DNA from: Chlorella sorokiniana
Lineage: Eukaryota; Chlorophyta; Trebouxiophyceae; Chlorellales; Chlorellaceae
DNA: 64,000 nucleotides
Assembly (NCBI GenBank): GCA_025917655.1
Contig: CP084610.1
Location: 248,001-312,000, forward strand
Direction: 5' to 3'
Shown: piece after piece, positions 36,479 through 49,179 of the stretch
Layout: the number at the start of each line of letters is the position of its first letter
How positions within the stretch are numbered: position 1 is the stretch's first letter
Position numbers and translations under genes: made by a program
Notes under the pieces: model-generated
Seen by the model: the letters and a program-made list of their open reading frames with translations, nothing else
Told to the model about the DNA's origin: nothing
The model's database searches: none

Positions 36479-37748
36479 TGTGGTGGACTGCGCAAAGCCA
36501 TCAAGCGGCCTGGCCTTTAGCAAGGAATGCGATCGCGGGCGGAGCTCGTTGCCAGAGTTTCGCCTGCTCAAAGGTGTTGCAAGATATCTGATGTTCCGAT
36601 CACACCCGCAGGACAGGAATGTGGCTCCTAAAGTGCGCTGAGTGGAGACAGGCTGGCGGTCTCCTCTCTGTACCAAATTTGTGCGTCGTCGTTGTCCCAA
36701 TTGCTGCATTCATATGCTCGTATTCAACAGCTTGCGTCCAGTCAAGGACAGAGCCGACTCCCCATTCAATCAACTTCACGGTTGGTTGGCAGGGCTTCCA
36801 AGCCCCCAGTTGTTCATCATCCTTTCTCACTGGAGTGTGCAGGGAGTTCTGCAATCCTCACAGCAGCTTCCCCGCTCAAACCATCGCTTGGCTTTCAGCC
36901 CCGCCGTCGCTCGGCTCGCGCGGCGTGCTGCACCCGGCGGCATGCAGCTTTGCTGACACCCGCCCGCTCCCACGCTGGGAACCGCTACCGCCAGGCGATC
37001 CATGAGCTCCACCTTTTGTGCTGAAGGCAACTACGGTGGTTGGATGGGAGCGAGAAGGGGACCTCATTTGCCGTCGCCTCCGGTGGCCGCTAGTCTTAAG
37101 GCCAAAGCTCGAGGCTATTGTGCCCCAAGCAGCAGCGTGCGCGGCGCTTGCCTTGAAGCTGCACGCTGCAGCCCCTCGCGGCTCCTCAGCTCTGCAAGGT
37201 TGATGGACGTCGGAAAATTCCTCACCGAGCGCTTTTGCAGAGGGCAGGGTCGTTCCCTGGCGGCCCAGCTGAGCCAGGTGCTTCCCAAGCGAGCGCACGC
37301 AAGAACACGTCAGCCTGCTATGTCAACTCTCAAGGTCAAGTGGTAGAGCGCTCTGCTGTGCCTGCTAGCTTGCATGCATGAGCGACGGCAATCCTCAGCC
37401 TGCTGCTGGAGTGTGAGCAGGAAGCAGAGCCTGAGCAGAGCGAGTGAAGAGCGTGGTAGCAGATGCTTGGGTTGCCTTCCCTGCGCGTTAATGGCTGTTC
37501 TGAATTGAAGTGCCAGAAGCAGGTGTCTGTGCCACTATTCAAGAAGTGATGGCTTATCAAGGCTGAAGGTGAGGGGATGCAGGGTGATGTCGGCGGAGGC
37601 AGCAGTACCGCAGCCGCGCAGGGAGGCGTTGCCTGGCCTGCAGAGGACTCCTGCATGGCATTCCCTTATCTTGTCACGCTGCTCGGCTTCACGCAGTTAC
37701 GTTGCCATCTCTAACTGCGCTGGGAGGCCTCTACAGACAGCTGCTGGC
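36479..37748. promoter_or_regulatory. divergent intergenic region between the SLC33 gene (-) and the five-span membrane protein gene (+)
   Basis: The 1270-nt stretch should contain both promoters and possibly a first exon of the + strand gene. A D-arm-like segment at 37338-37352 lacks a matching T-arm, so I do not call a tRNA. I see no repeat. Confidence 0.5.
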
Positions 37749-40700
37749 ATGACGAGCGAAGTTGCAGCGCCGCCATGGTATAATGGAGTAGTAACTTACG
37801 TCCCATTCGACACCTGCAGCAGGATCAGCCCCTGGGAGGCGAACCCTGAAGGCGCTGCCTCTTTCGATGTTGCCTCCCGTAGTTATTGGGTGGTGAGAGA
37901 CGCGTGACGCCGTGTTCTCGCGATGCGAGATCACAGCTGCATGTTGAAGACTGGAAGCCCTCTACCGGCCGATGTTCCGTTTAGGTTTTGCTGCTGCTGC
38001 CGCCGTCGCCGACCGCGTCTGTTGGTCTGCTCTGCCCCCGCGTGCAGGACGATGTCGTTCCATCCATCATCCCAGGACTGGTTCTTGGCGGTATAGCCCT
38101 CATAGGTTTTCTGATGTTCGTATTGTGGGTGAGAGAACAGTGCTCCTCATAGCAGCGCAAGCACAACTGGCACTGTCGTCGTCGCTCAACCGACGCAAAA
38201 ACCTTGAAGTAGCGATGGGCCTTCCTGGGCTTGCTCAGCTTTGTCATTCTGTCCCCTGCAGCTTTGCGTGCGCCCTCACCGTGCGCGTATCGTCAGCTGG
38301 CGGCAGCGTAAGGCATCGGACAAGCAGCAGCGGCTGGATGGGTCGGCTGGGGGAGGGGCGGCTCAGTTCATCTCCGCGACAGAGCTAACCGGCAGCAGCG
38401 GCGAGATGCAGGTGTGTGCGCCTGCCCCTGAGCCAAGATAGCGGCCCAGCTGGCTGCCTGGCAAGCCGACGGTTGGCAGACCGTCCATCTTTGCATGCTC
38501 TTCGTGCCTTGCAGTTGCGCGTGGCCACTCAGCCGCCCGAAAGCAGCAGCGCGGCGCCCGGCACGGGGCGTGGTGCCGCACCTGCCTGCGGGGCCTGGGC
38601 GCATGGCCGCCGCCGCGAGCGTGGTGGCAGCGACACTCGGGTGAGGCCATGCCAGCTGGACCCGTTTCATGCATCACATCGCCTGACCCCCTGCCTGATC
38701 CGCCTACCGCCCCCTGCTTACGGAGCGTCGCGCGCGACGCGAGGACGGTGCTGCTTCACAGCAGCCTCTCTGCCGCCCGTGGCGCTTGCAGGCCCACACG
38801 AGGGCCCAGTGTCGGCCTGGTCCAAGCTGCTGCTGGTGCTGCTGGGAGCGGGGCTGGTGGGGGTGGCGGCCTGGGGCCTGGCCCAGTCCATCCTGGCCAC
38901 CAACGACGTCGTCGGCGAGTTCTGGGGCCTGGCGGACGAGGTGGACGCCCTGGTGGGTCGCTCCTCTCGAATCAAGCCTCGGGGCGGGGGGCTTTTGGCG
39001 GACGATAATCCCACACTCGCTGCCGCAGGCAGCACCTCCAGCTGCGCTGGGCTGCATGGCGCCGCGGCTGCCTGGCCCCTGTCGGGCTCTGCCTGTGCTT
39101 TTGTCGCCATCCTGAGGCTGTGTAGCTTGGAGAAAGGGAGGCACGAGGGTTTGCCATCGGGAGGGTTCAGGAAGGCTGCCGCTCCTACTTCAATCCCCCT
39201 CCCTTCCTGTCTCCCCTCCCTGCCCCTCTTATCTGCTCTCCTGAGGACTCTCCACACTCCGACCCCCCCCGCCCACCACCACCACTACACACACACTAAC
39301 ACCCCACACACACCTTTCTCACAGGTGGACGGTGTGTACGCCGCGTCAGCGGCCCTCTCAGGCTCCATCGCCGCCATGCAGCCGCCGCTCGAGGCTCTGG
39401 GCGACGCGGCGGGGCGGCTGGTGCCGGCGGTGTCCCGTGCCCTGGGCCCCCAGGGCGCTGAGCTGGCGGCAGCGCTGACGACGCTGGATGGCCTGGATTT
39501 CTCCCGGCTCATAAACGCCTCTGCTGCCTTGAATCGCACCGTCCTGCCCGCCATCCGGGACAGCATCCAGCCGGTGGGTGCGCTTTGCTGCGCGTGTGAG
39601 CTGGGCGGCCTGTGCTGCGCGTTTGCTGGCCATGCCATGCAGAGCCTGGCCACAAGTCAAGTCTTCAATGCAGGGCGATGGAGCGGGTATGCATTACTTG
39701 CAAGGTCTCATACATTTGAGAGGTGTCTTGTGCGGCTGTTGCAGGCGTTTGAGGATTTGTACGACTGGCAGCCCCCACGATGAGCATCCAGGTCAGCATG
39801 CTGCGCTGTGCACGATGAGGTCAACCCTCAGAACCTGTCGCCGCTCCCCGCTGCCGCCACTGCCGGCTGCCGCCACACCTACATCTGCCTCAGCAGCGCT
39901 CGCTCCTGCCCTGTCTGCTGTCCCCTCCAATCAGGACACCTGGCGCTTTGTCATCATTGCCGTGCTCTTGGGCCTGACGATTCTGATTGTTGTGGGGGCC
40001 ACGTGGGCAGTGGCAGGCATGAAACGCGGCATGCTGGCCACGCTGCTGACTGCGCTGACGTGGCTGGCGGTCACGCTGCTCATGCTGGGGGCGTAGGTGA
40101 GTCGGCACGCACTGTTGCTTGTGCCTCTTTGTTCGGTTTGTCTTTGGGCTAGGTGAGGTTTGGGGGGGGGCTCGCGCAGGCGACCCCAGATGCGGCGGGT
40201 GTGCTTGCTGCATGACATGCACCAGGCAGCTGCACGGTTACGTATCTCGGATTGCCCGCATCCAGCACCGCCAGCCACCGCCAGCTTGCATCCACCCACT
40301 GGGGCAGGCATACCCTCCCCCCCCCCCCCCCCCCCCACCCCCACCCCCACCCCCACCCCCACCCCCCACCCCCACCCCCGCCCCCGCCCCCCCCAGGCCT
40401 GCTGCAGGGCGTGCAGTCGGTCTCACGAGACGGCTGCCTCTACACCGAGAGCATGCTGCTGCGCGCGCCGCGCGCATCGCCAACCCCACCTCCCGCGCCC
40501 TTGTGAGCTGAGCGGCTGCTGAGCCGCGCGCGCCTGGGCCGCCCTGCAGCCGCCGTTCCTGCCTGAGTTTGTCCCGCCGAGGGCGCAGCCTCTGCACCTC
40601 GCTGTATCCGGAGGGACAGCGCTGCCTTTTCCCTGCCCCTCCATCTCCCTCATAGTTTGTTGCCCTCTCTGCGCCATTGGCCCTGGACCCCCGTCTCCCT

Positions 40701-42308
40701 GCCGAATCGCCGCCCTCTCTGCGCCATTGGCCCTGGACCCCCAGGTGTACAACGCCATGAGCTACTACTTTGGCGTCACCGACCTCACCACCCTCGGCGC
40801 TGAGGCGGCGCAGGCGGCGCTGCAGGCCGCCGGAGCCCTCCAGCCCCGGGCGGCCTCCGCCCTGCTGGACGACATCCTAGGCACCAACGTGACCCTGGAG
40901 CAGGCGATACAGGCGGTGCAGGTGGGTGGACACAGCCCTGTACTGCTGCCTGGTGCGGGTGCTGTGGGGGGCAGATGGCTGGGGTGGGCCAGGCGCCGCA
41001 GGGCTGCTCCAATGGCGTGGTGGCCGCATGGCTGCCATGCGTGGCCGCCGCTGCTTCTCGGCAGCGTTTTGCGACGCCGCCACTCCCTGCGGGACCTGTG
41101 GCGGCCGTGAGCCGAGCTGCGGTGCCACGCTGTCCACGTGCCCCCCCCCCCCCCCCCGCCGCTTTGTCAGGCTGCCAACGCCAGCATCTACGGCTTCCTC
41201 ACCAACCGCAGCCAACTGGAGGCGGCGCGGGCAGCGGTCGAGGCGGCGGCCCCTGGGGCGGTGGCGCAGCTGCAGGCGCTTGAGGCGGCGCTCGCCAAGT
41301 TCCTGCGCAGCGGTGGGCTGGCCTGCTGCTTATGCTCTGCCTGCTGCGCTGGGAACACCGTTGCGGGGGCAAGTGCAAGGTTGAGCCATCAGTCTGTCCA
41401 CGAAGAATTACAGGCTGCCACGTGCGGTTGGTCGCCTGCGCTGCTTGCAATTTCTTGCAACGTCAGTTCCAGTGCCACGTGAGCCCTTTCGCGCCGCCTG
41501 TGCCTGGCTGCTGCAGTCGGCGCTCTTCAGAGCCTGCTGCTGCGCCCCAACGTGGAGCCGTTGTACCATCATGCAAGTCAGGGTTTTTGCTCCAACCGGT
41601 TTTTGTTTGGGATTGCCGCAGTGCGCTGCCATGCTCTGCTTTTCTCGTCATGCTGTGCACCAATCGCGCTTGCATGCCCCCGCCCAATCAAAGTAAACAC
41701 AGTTGAAACACCCGCCCACACCGACCCACCCACCCACACGGCCATTCGCACGCACGTGCTGCTGCTGAGAGACGCTGACAGTTGTGCTTGTGCGGCTGCA
41801 CCGTTTGCCGTCTTTTTCCCTACAGGGCAAGGCCTACATTTGCTGCACGATCCACGGCGCCGCATCGGATGTGTGGATCCCCTGGACCGTCACTGGCTCT
41901 CTAGGCCTCGCCTTTGCCCTGCTGGCCAGCGCCCGAGTGGTATGGCACACGCTGGTCGTGCCGCCGCCACCCGGCAAGCACCGCTGCGCGCGCTGCTGCG
42001 CACGCTGGTGCTGCTGCTGGTGCTGCTGCCGCGGCGGCAGCCGCAAGCGACAGCTGGAGGCGGTCGCAGCGTATCCAGCAGGCGCGGCAGCGCGCGATCG
42101 CGATGCGGAGGAGGAACTGGACGCTGCCTGCAGCATGCCTGCCGACAAAACCTTGTTCAAGTCGTCGGATGGCTGGAAAGCCGGCAGCGAGGGCAGCGGG
42201 CTGGCGTCCAGCCTTGACGGACCCACTACCGCACGCTCGGATTGGCGGCTGTCAGCAGGCCCGCCAGTCACAGCCACGATGCACCGCAACCACCTTTACG
42301 AGCTCTGA
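37749..42308 (+). CDS. five-span membrane protein (tweety/prominin-like architecture)
   Basis: Thirteen exons fit: 37749-37892, 38048-38128, 38262-38411, 38515-38640, 38792-38952, 39325-39573, 39744-39791, 39935-40096, 40397-40502, 40745-40921, 41171-41312, 41517-41576 and 41826-42308. Hydrophobic spans: IIPGLVLGGIALIGFLMFVL, KLLLVLLGAGLVGVAAWGLA, then after a long extracellular-type helical domain WRFVIIAVLLGLTILIVVGA and MLATLLTALTWLAVTLLML, and after a second such domain VTGSLGLAFALLASARVVW. The cytosolic tail is Cys-rich (ARCCARWCCCWCCC), a likely palmitoylation site. SRSYWV before the first span recalls uncharacterised plant five-span proteins; the family link is inference. Two apparent stops (39781, 40094) vanish if one C or G is added to the adjoining runs. 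The ATG at 37749 is provisional, and a signal-peptide exon may lie upstream. Function unknown. Confidence 0.7.
40318..40395 (+). repeat. C-rich low-complexity tract in an intron
   Basis: Almost pure C with (CCCCCA)-type units, ending at an acceptor (exon starts 40397). The complementary strand could form G-quadruplexes. Its length is unreliable. Confidence 0.85.
40662..40742 (+). repeat. 31-nt direct repeat with 50-nt period, ending at a splice acceptor
   Basis: Identical 31-nt copies lie at 40662-40692 and 40712-40742. The second runs straight into the AG acceptor of the exon at 40745. Confidence 0.9.
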
Positions 42309-42651
42309 ATGGCGTCGGTTGTACAGTCCCATGCTGAGTAGCTGCCTGCTTCTCCCCATCTGCCTGCCTGGTTGCTAGCCCACCCTGCCAAGAGAATTGC
42401 ATGGAATGTACGAAGTGCCATGCACGTGTATGCACGTGCCATGCCTGTTAATGCCGGCACAACAATCCTCAATGTTTTACAGCCAAGGCAAGTTGCTATA
42501 AACGACATCCAGACCAAGAGGCAGGCCACACGCCTAGGGCCTGTATGCGGCGCGCCTGTACGCCCACATCGCGGCGGGTGGGGAGTCAGGATGGTAAAGG
42601 GCTTCCAGGCCGCTGTCGAAGTGATCTGTCCGCTTCGATGTATCGCAGAAC
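42309..42651. other. intergenic between tandem + strand genes
   Basis: 3' UTR of the five-span protein gene and the lipase upstream region. I see no clear TGTAA or other motif. Confidence 0.5.
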
Positions 42652-45600
42652 ATGTCCGTGACTGCTGTGGCGGCGGCAGGCACCGCTGTGGCCGTCTACC
42701 TGTATGGAAGACACGGCGCTGCGTGCTCTGAGCCTCGGCGAGAGCCCGCGGAAAGGGAGACCCATGCTGGCCTGCATTCAGCTCCAACAACCTTCCTTGA
42801 GGACTTGTTCTTCTTGGCGGAGGGCCTTAGGTGGGTGGAAGTCCGACACATGGCCCAGAACACCGCCCTTGCTGGTCAGTACGCCGACCGCGTCAACCGT
42901 AGCAGCGCCCAAAGGCCGCCTCGTGCCGCTCGCCCACCCAGCGGACGTCGGCAGCAGTGCGCCGGCGCCAGCTGTGTGGCGGCGCCTGGCACAGCCCTGC
43001 CCCGCCTTTGTCAAGGCGCTGTGCCACACTCGATCGCACCGCAGGTACTTTTATGGTGAGACGCTGGCGCGCTGGCGCACAGCAGACTTGCTGATCGGCT
43101 TGGCATACCTCTGCCGCAAGGTGGGCACACCTCCCCTGCCTGCTCCCGCTCACAGTTCACTGGAGTTTGCATCATGCAGCTTTTCTACGCTATTCGTTTT
43201 CTGCATGCCGCGCAGGACCCAGAGGAGCACCCGGTGGCAGATATTGCCCTGCTGGGGCGGCCGTTTGGTCGGGGCTGCCTTCGGAGCAGTGGCCCGACGC
43301 TCTGGTGCGTGCCCCAGCCTTCCTTCTCGCCGGCGTGCGCGGCCAAGCTGCACTCGGTGCTGCATGCTGGTTCTCATGCTCTGTAGACTTGCGCTGTGGT
43401 CACTCTGGGCCCCCGCAAGCCGCCTGCTGAGCAGCTTGCCGTAGTTCAAGCCTCACCTCACACGCGCCGCCCCCCCATCTGTGCAGACGCAGCTCCGGGA
43501 GCTGGAACGTTTCTTCCGTTACTGCTCCGGCCTGCGAGAGCGGCGGCCGCTGCCGCAGCGCCACTACTTCCGCAGCGTGTTGGACGTGACAGGTGCGCTG
43601 GGTGTGCTGGGCGCGCTGGGCGCGCTGGGCGTACCGGGGTGGGGCCGGCGGGATCGCCGAGCATGTTGGAGGAAGTGTGCGGAAGTGTCCCCGCCCTGGC
43701 TGGCGAGCGCAGCTGCCTCGCTCCTGAACAGCTTGAAGGCGCATATTTATGGGGCAGCCAGCCGCCGTCCCACCTGGCTGTGCATTTTGGGCGCCGCAGG
43801 CGCCCGGCAGCTGTTGCCACGCTGTTGCTCACATGCTTTTCTCGAGTTCTTTGCATTGCGGGCACACGTGCTCCCAACGAAGAACACGCCGCCGCTGCCT
43901 TTCATTTGCAAGCAGACGAGGACTTGCTGATGCAAGAGCTGCGAGCGGGCGTGCTCAAACCCAGCTTCGTGCTCGTGCGGTGAGCGGGGGCCTGGGCGCT
44001 CATCATGGGGAGAGATGCGCTGGGCGCCGGCTGCTGCTGCGAGACAAAAGCTGTGGGCAGCCCGCAGCCGGCCAGCAGCTGCCCAGCTCCCTGTAGCTCG
44101 CGGCAGTAGCATGGTCGGCCGCCTGCCGACTGCGCGCCCGCCGCCGCTCCCTGCTGTGGAGTCCAGCAGCCCCTGTGTCTTGCATGCCCCTAATCCTTTA
44201 CTCCTGCTCCGCAGCGACAGCCAGCTGCGGGCGGTGGTGCTGGCTATCCGGGGCACCCACAGTTTCAAGGACATGTTTACGTCTTTGACAGGTGGGGGTG
44301 GAAGGGGTGGAAGGGGGGGGGCAGGCCAGTTGCTGCGGCATGCATGGTCGGGGCATGGGGGCGGGTACGCTTGTAGGGAGGCATTTTCAGCGGTTTGAAG
44401 GCCACGCATACCTCCACGGGCCACTGGCACACCTGCTGCTTGCACATGTGTGCCGCCCGCCCTGCAGGCGCCTCCAAGCCCCATCATCTGGTGGATGCCA
44501 ACGGCGTGGTGCTCGGCTACTCCCACTTTGGCATGCTGGCGGCGGCGCGCTGGATCCAGGGCCAGACGCGGCAGCGGCTGGAGCAGGCGCTGGCAGACAA
44601 CCCGGGTGGGTGGCGAGGTCGGGTGCATCAGTGTGCGCGGGCGGCGGCAGGGTTTTGTTTTGTTTTTTGTTTGTTTGTTTTTTGGGGGGTAAAAGAGATG
44701 CGGGAACGGGCAGGGGCTCTCCTGGATTTCGTTGATGGGTGCGTGGGGTGTGTGGGGTGTGGGGGTGTGTGGGGATGTTAGAGAGATGCGGGAACGGGGC
44801 AGGGGCTCTCCTGGTTCTCATGGATGGGGTGTGGGGGTGCGTGTTGGGGTGGGGTGTGGCGGGCGCCCTGACCTGGCACCACAGCGGCAGCGGCATCAGC
44901 ATGGCTGTGCCACCCCGGGGCTTGACCCAACCCCACCCCCACCTCGGCCTGGCCACTCAGTACCCAGCTCTGCCCGTTTTCCCAACTCACCTGGTTGCCC
45001 CCTCTGTCGCGCCACCCGGGGACAGGCTACAGCTGCAAAATCATCGGCCACTCGCTTGGCGGCGGCACCGCGGCGCTGCTTGCGATGATGCTGCGGGAGG
45101 CGGGTGGCCCCTTTGTGGGGGTCACCTGTACCGCCATCGCCTGCCCCTCCTGCATGACGCTGGAGCTGGCCCAGAGCTGCGCCGACTACGTGGTGAGAGG
45201 CTGAACAGGCCCCGCTGCCTGCGCTTGAGGCCCGCTGCCGCTGGCTCACAGCCTGCTGCCGCGCCTGTCTGCTGCTGCCGCGTGCAGCTTGCCGCGCAGC
45301 TGTCGCCGTTTCTTCTCCTGCGCACACACTCGATCCACATCCTCCGCACACAACCCCTCACACACACACATCATTCAATGGTCCATTCTCCCCCAATCAT
45401 TGGCCCCTATCCCCCCCCCACACACACACACACACACACTCACACCCACCCACCCACAGACCACCGTGGTGCACAACGCCGACGTCATTCCCACCATCTC
45501 TCCGGGTCTGCCGACGCGCTGAGGGAGGAGGTGATGCGCAGGTGGGGCACCCCGCTGGGGCGCAGTGCCAGGCGGGAACCCTGGGGTGCAGCGCTGGGGT

Positions 45601-47977
45601 GCTGGGGCGCTGGGGCGCGTGTGTGCTGCTGCAGGAGAGGCTGCGCAGCCGGGCGGGTGGGGGTTGGCTGCGTTCGCGACATGGGCAGGCCGTCGCTTGC
45701 AGCAGCCATGAGTTGTTCAGTCCCTCGAAGCAGTCAAGTGCAGGGCCGTCACACACATGCATGCCCCCGTAACCCCACCCCCTTCCCCCCAACTCGCACC
45801 CTCCATCCCCACCCACCCCCACAAAACACCGCAGCTCTTGGTTCGGCGAGTTCCGTCGCGACGTGCGCTCCTCGGGCATTGTGCGGGCGGTTGAGAGCGG
45901 GCTGAGAGGGGTGGGCTCCGCCACCCGCACCGCCACCAGCTGGACCACCAGCAAGGTGGGGGCGATGTGTTTGCGCACGCGTGTGCATGGCTTTGGTGGG
46001 GCGGCGTGATGGGGGTGGCCCTGGCGTGTGCGCTGGCGGTGTGTGCTCGTGCTGGCGGTTGGCCGGCACGGTGGGACATGCTGGGTTGGTGGGGATGCTA
46101 CCCCTCGTGGTGCCATGCATCAGGATGGGAAGGTGCAAGGGGTGCCTGCTGGTCTTTGGCTGCTGCCTGGCGGCGCGTTGCAGCGTCCCTGCCTCCCGAT
46201 CCGCCGTTTTCGTTGCAAGGGCCGACCCGCCTCCGCCGCTGCAGATCGCCTTGTGCTACCAGCGTGGCTCGTTCGGCAGCGGCCCGCGGCGGCGGCAGCC
46301 CCTCAAGCGGCGTAACAGCGACGACAACCTTGCGGCGGCAGCTGCCGAGGAGGATGGCGGCGCCGCCGCCGCGGGGCCCGCCGTAGTCGGCGACGACCTC
46401 GGCGACGCCGCCGGCAGCGCCGCCGCTGTCCGCCTCTGCTCCCGCGGGCGGCAGCGGCAGCTTGCTGGCAGCGGCGACGGCGGCAGGCGGGGAGCCCGAG
46501 CCTGGTGCTGTCAGCGGCTGGGGTGCGAGGCTGGGCGGCACCAGCGCGGCGGTACTCAGCGGCACCAGCCACATGCTGCGATCAACCTCCGGAGCGCTGC
46601 GCAGCACCAGCGGGCTCTTCTTCCGACGCGTGTGGCCCGGGCGGCCGGCGAGGCGGAGCCCGTCGCCGCTGCCGTGGGCGGCGCCGATGCCGACGGCGAC
46701 GACGGCTCGCCGCGTGGCAGCCCGGCTGCCGACGCGCCCCCGGGCCCATGCAAATCGACGGCAGCGACTACGACGACGACGACATTGAAGAGGAGTATGA
46801 TCTGGATGCGGGAGACACCCAGGAGCTTCTGCCTGGGGAGGGCGGCGCACGGGGCGGCGGCCGGCCCTCTGCGGCGGAGCGGCGGGCGGTGCGGGCGCAG
46901 CTGCAGCGAGCGTGAGCGGGGCTGCTGGCCGCGGGCCGAACCTGGGGTTCCCCCGAGGAGCGGGACGCCGGGCGTTGCATGAACAGCCGGCTGGCATGCT
47001 CCGTAGGCCCTGGCCCGCTCTTCGCGCACCCTCCCAGGCCCTGACCCGCCCTTGCGCACCCTCCTGCCTTGCTGCCCGCAGCGGCAGCCTGCAGGAGGAG
47101 ATGAGCCTGCGCATGCACGAGGTGCAGCAGGCAGTGCACGATGCCGAGGAGGAGGAGGCGGCGTCGGGGGCGGCGACGGCACAGGTGGGCGACGCTGCTC
47201 CCGCTTTTCCTGCCCCTGCTGCAGAATCCTGAGCCTCCAAACAGATTCCTGGGGCCCGTTGATGAGCTCACTTGCATGCCTGCTTTTGGGGTGTGTTTGC
47301 CCTGACACGACGCGCAAGAGGAGTTAGCCTTATCGCCGCCCATCGCCCCGCAGTCCCTTCCGTGATTCGTCCCGGTGGATACGGCATCGACGGCGGCGGC
47401 GGCTCGGCCTCCCCGCGCATCTCCCCAGGTGCGGCCGCGCCAGCCTCGCACCAAGTGCACCACGCGCAGCTAGTGCATCATTACACGCTGTCCACATGCT
47501 GCGAAGCTGAATGCAGGTTCATGTGAACAGCTGCAGAGCGGGCGTTTGACCTGAGCTGCAAGCTGACCAGATGTGCTGCTCTCGGCCCCGCCCCCCCCGC
47601 AGCAAGCGCGATCCCCGCTGGAAGCGGCAGATGTACCCCGCCGGCCGCATCATGCACCTGGTCCCCGCGCGCCTTGTGCCCGGCACCGCTGCACACTCCG
47701 CCGCTGCAGCAGCGGCGGCAGCGGCGGCGGCGGAAGAGCAGCAGGCGGGGGCCGGGGGCGCTGTGCGAGCTGCGGTCGGCAGCGGGGCGGCAGAAGGGGG
47801 TGCGGGTCACCCTCAGAGACCCAAGCATGCCGCTCGGCTCAGCGTCAGCGACCTGATGGCAGGAGAGGAGATGATCAGCCCTCGCTCCGCCGCCGCTGCG
47901 GGCTGGCTAGAGCCGCCGCACGGCGACGGCGACGGCGGCGCCGCTGCCGGTCGGTCAGCAGGGGGCCCAGCAGCGGC

Positions 47978-48026
<49 letters not shown>

Positions 48027-48587
48027 CAGGAGGAGATGATGCTGCTGGACCAAGTGCCACAAGAGGCCTACGCTCGCATCAAGCTGTGCAGGCAAGCGCC
48101 GACAGACTGCACCTGGGAGGGGGCGCTAGGGGGTGCGGGCGCCGCCCGGGCGGAGCCGAGCCGAGGTCGCTTTCTTTCTTCCTTTCCTTCCTTCTCCCTC
48201 TTTCCTCCTCATAGCGCATCCCCGCCGCGAAGATCCCGACTTTGGGTTGGCAAAGGCAGCCGACCATTCTGCTCGCTGGTTCTGTTGGACGCTCACGCTG
48301 TGCCGCGCTGTGCCACGCTGTGCCGCGCTGTGCTGTGCAGGACCGTGCTGAGCGATCACGTCATACCCAACTACCTGAGGGCACTGGAGAGTGCGCTAGA
48401 GCGCATACAAGAGCATGTGCCGGCAGCAGACCATGCACCACACCCCCAGCCCCACCCGCATCCAGCTGCGGCAACGGAAACAGCGCCGCCCGCGCTCTCA
48501 GCAGCGACTGCCATGCCAGGGGCAGCGGCAGCGGCTGAATCGGGCAGCGGCGGGGTGGCGGGAAGCAGGAGCGGCAAGCAGGACTGA
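42652..48587 (+). CDS. class 3 lipase, sn-1-specific diacylglycerol lipase-like
   Basis: The enzyme should cleave acyl chains from diacylglycerol or related lipids at a membrane. The nucleophile elbow CKIIGHSLGGGTAALLAMML (exon 45027-45192) carries the catalytic Ser. VVHNADVIPTIS (45460 onward) fits the catalytic Asp. LRAVVLAIRGTHSFKDMFTSLTG (44215-44290) is the oxyanion-side strand usual in this family. Upstream exons include AYLCRK (to 43120), DPEEHPVADIALLGRPFG, and TQLRELERFFRYCSGLRE (43487-43591). A short hydrophobic N-terminus from ATG 42652 could anchor it. The C-terminal third (46245-48587) is Ala/Glu-rich and acidic (DYDDDDIEEEYD) with a 15-Gln tract. Between these, KRDPRWKRQMYPAGRIMHLV (about 47610) is a conserved-looking segment of the lipase fold's end. 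Frame slips occur near 42875, 45505 and in 46400-46700. Stop at 48585-48587. Confidence 0.85.
44695..44815 (+). repeat. direct repeat in a lipase intron
   Basis: Two nearly identical copies of about 31 nt (44695-44725 and 44783-44815) are separated by a GT-rich stretch, in the intron before the GHSLGGG exon. Confidence 0.8.
47979..48023 (+). repeat. (CAG)15 encoding polyglutamine
   Basis: Fifteen uninterrupted CAG codons in frame in the lipase C-terminal region, flanked by Ala-rich and PQEEMML sequence. Confidence 0.95.
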
Positions 48588-49179
48588 TGTGTTGCCGCCC
48601 TCACGCCTGCTGCGTTGCATTGTTGTGACTTTTTCCCTCTCCATACAAAGAGCATCGATCGCTCAAGAGGCACGCCAGCGGCTCATCCCAGGGTTCATGG
48701 CCTGTAGGCTCCGCATGCACTCGCCGGTGCAGGGGTCTGGTAGCGGTGAAGGCACGTGTATGCTGCCGGCCTCTCCCAAGCCATGCCATACCTCAAGCGG
48801 CAGCTTTGAGAGACACCCTGGCAGTTGAGAGGCAGTTCCCTCAGCGCTGACCGCCGTCCTGCTCGGCGCCCCCGGGCAACCCCTGGCCATGGCCATGAGC
48901 TAGCGCCAGCTGATCAGTCATGACTCATCTGCTTCTTACAGGTGGCTGCATTGGCCTTCATTGCTTGAGTTTCTACGGCAAACCGAATAATCAAGGGCAT
49001 CCATGAAAAGAATCATAGCGGGGAGGGGCAAACGCGCATGCAGGTGCAGCGCGGGCTCATCTGCCTGAGACTGATTTGTGCATCAGTCGGCCTAACTTTC
49101 AGCACAAGCTGAGAAGGGCTGGTAATTCAAGTTTACGAAGGGTTGGGTACCACGTTATTGTGGACGGAGAGCTCAAGGC
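48588..49179. other. intergenic between converging genes
   Basis: 3' region of the lipase (+) and the deacetylase (-). It holds a - strand TGTAA at 48936-48940 and no other feature. Confidence 0.55.
48936..48940 (-). terminator. putative poly(A) signal TGTAA for the polysaccharide deacetylase
   Basis: TTACA on the + strand gives TGTAA on the - strand, about 240 nt after the stop at 49180-49182. Confidence 0.45.

Noticed and set aside
37300-37400. tRNA-like D-arm (GTGGTAGAGCGCTC)
   Set aside because: No GGTTCRA T-arm or closing acceptor stem lies at the right distance.
39744-40096. Two in-frame stops splitting the five-span protein into separate genes
   Set aside because: Both stops directly follow C or G runs; adding one base restores the frame and the splice phase, and the transmembrane layout continues.
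40318-40395. C-rich tract as a possible telomere-like or CRISPR-like array
   Set aside because: No spacer structure and no telomere unit; it is simple-sequence intron DNA.
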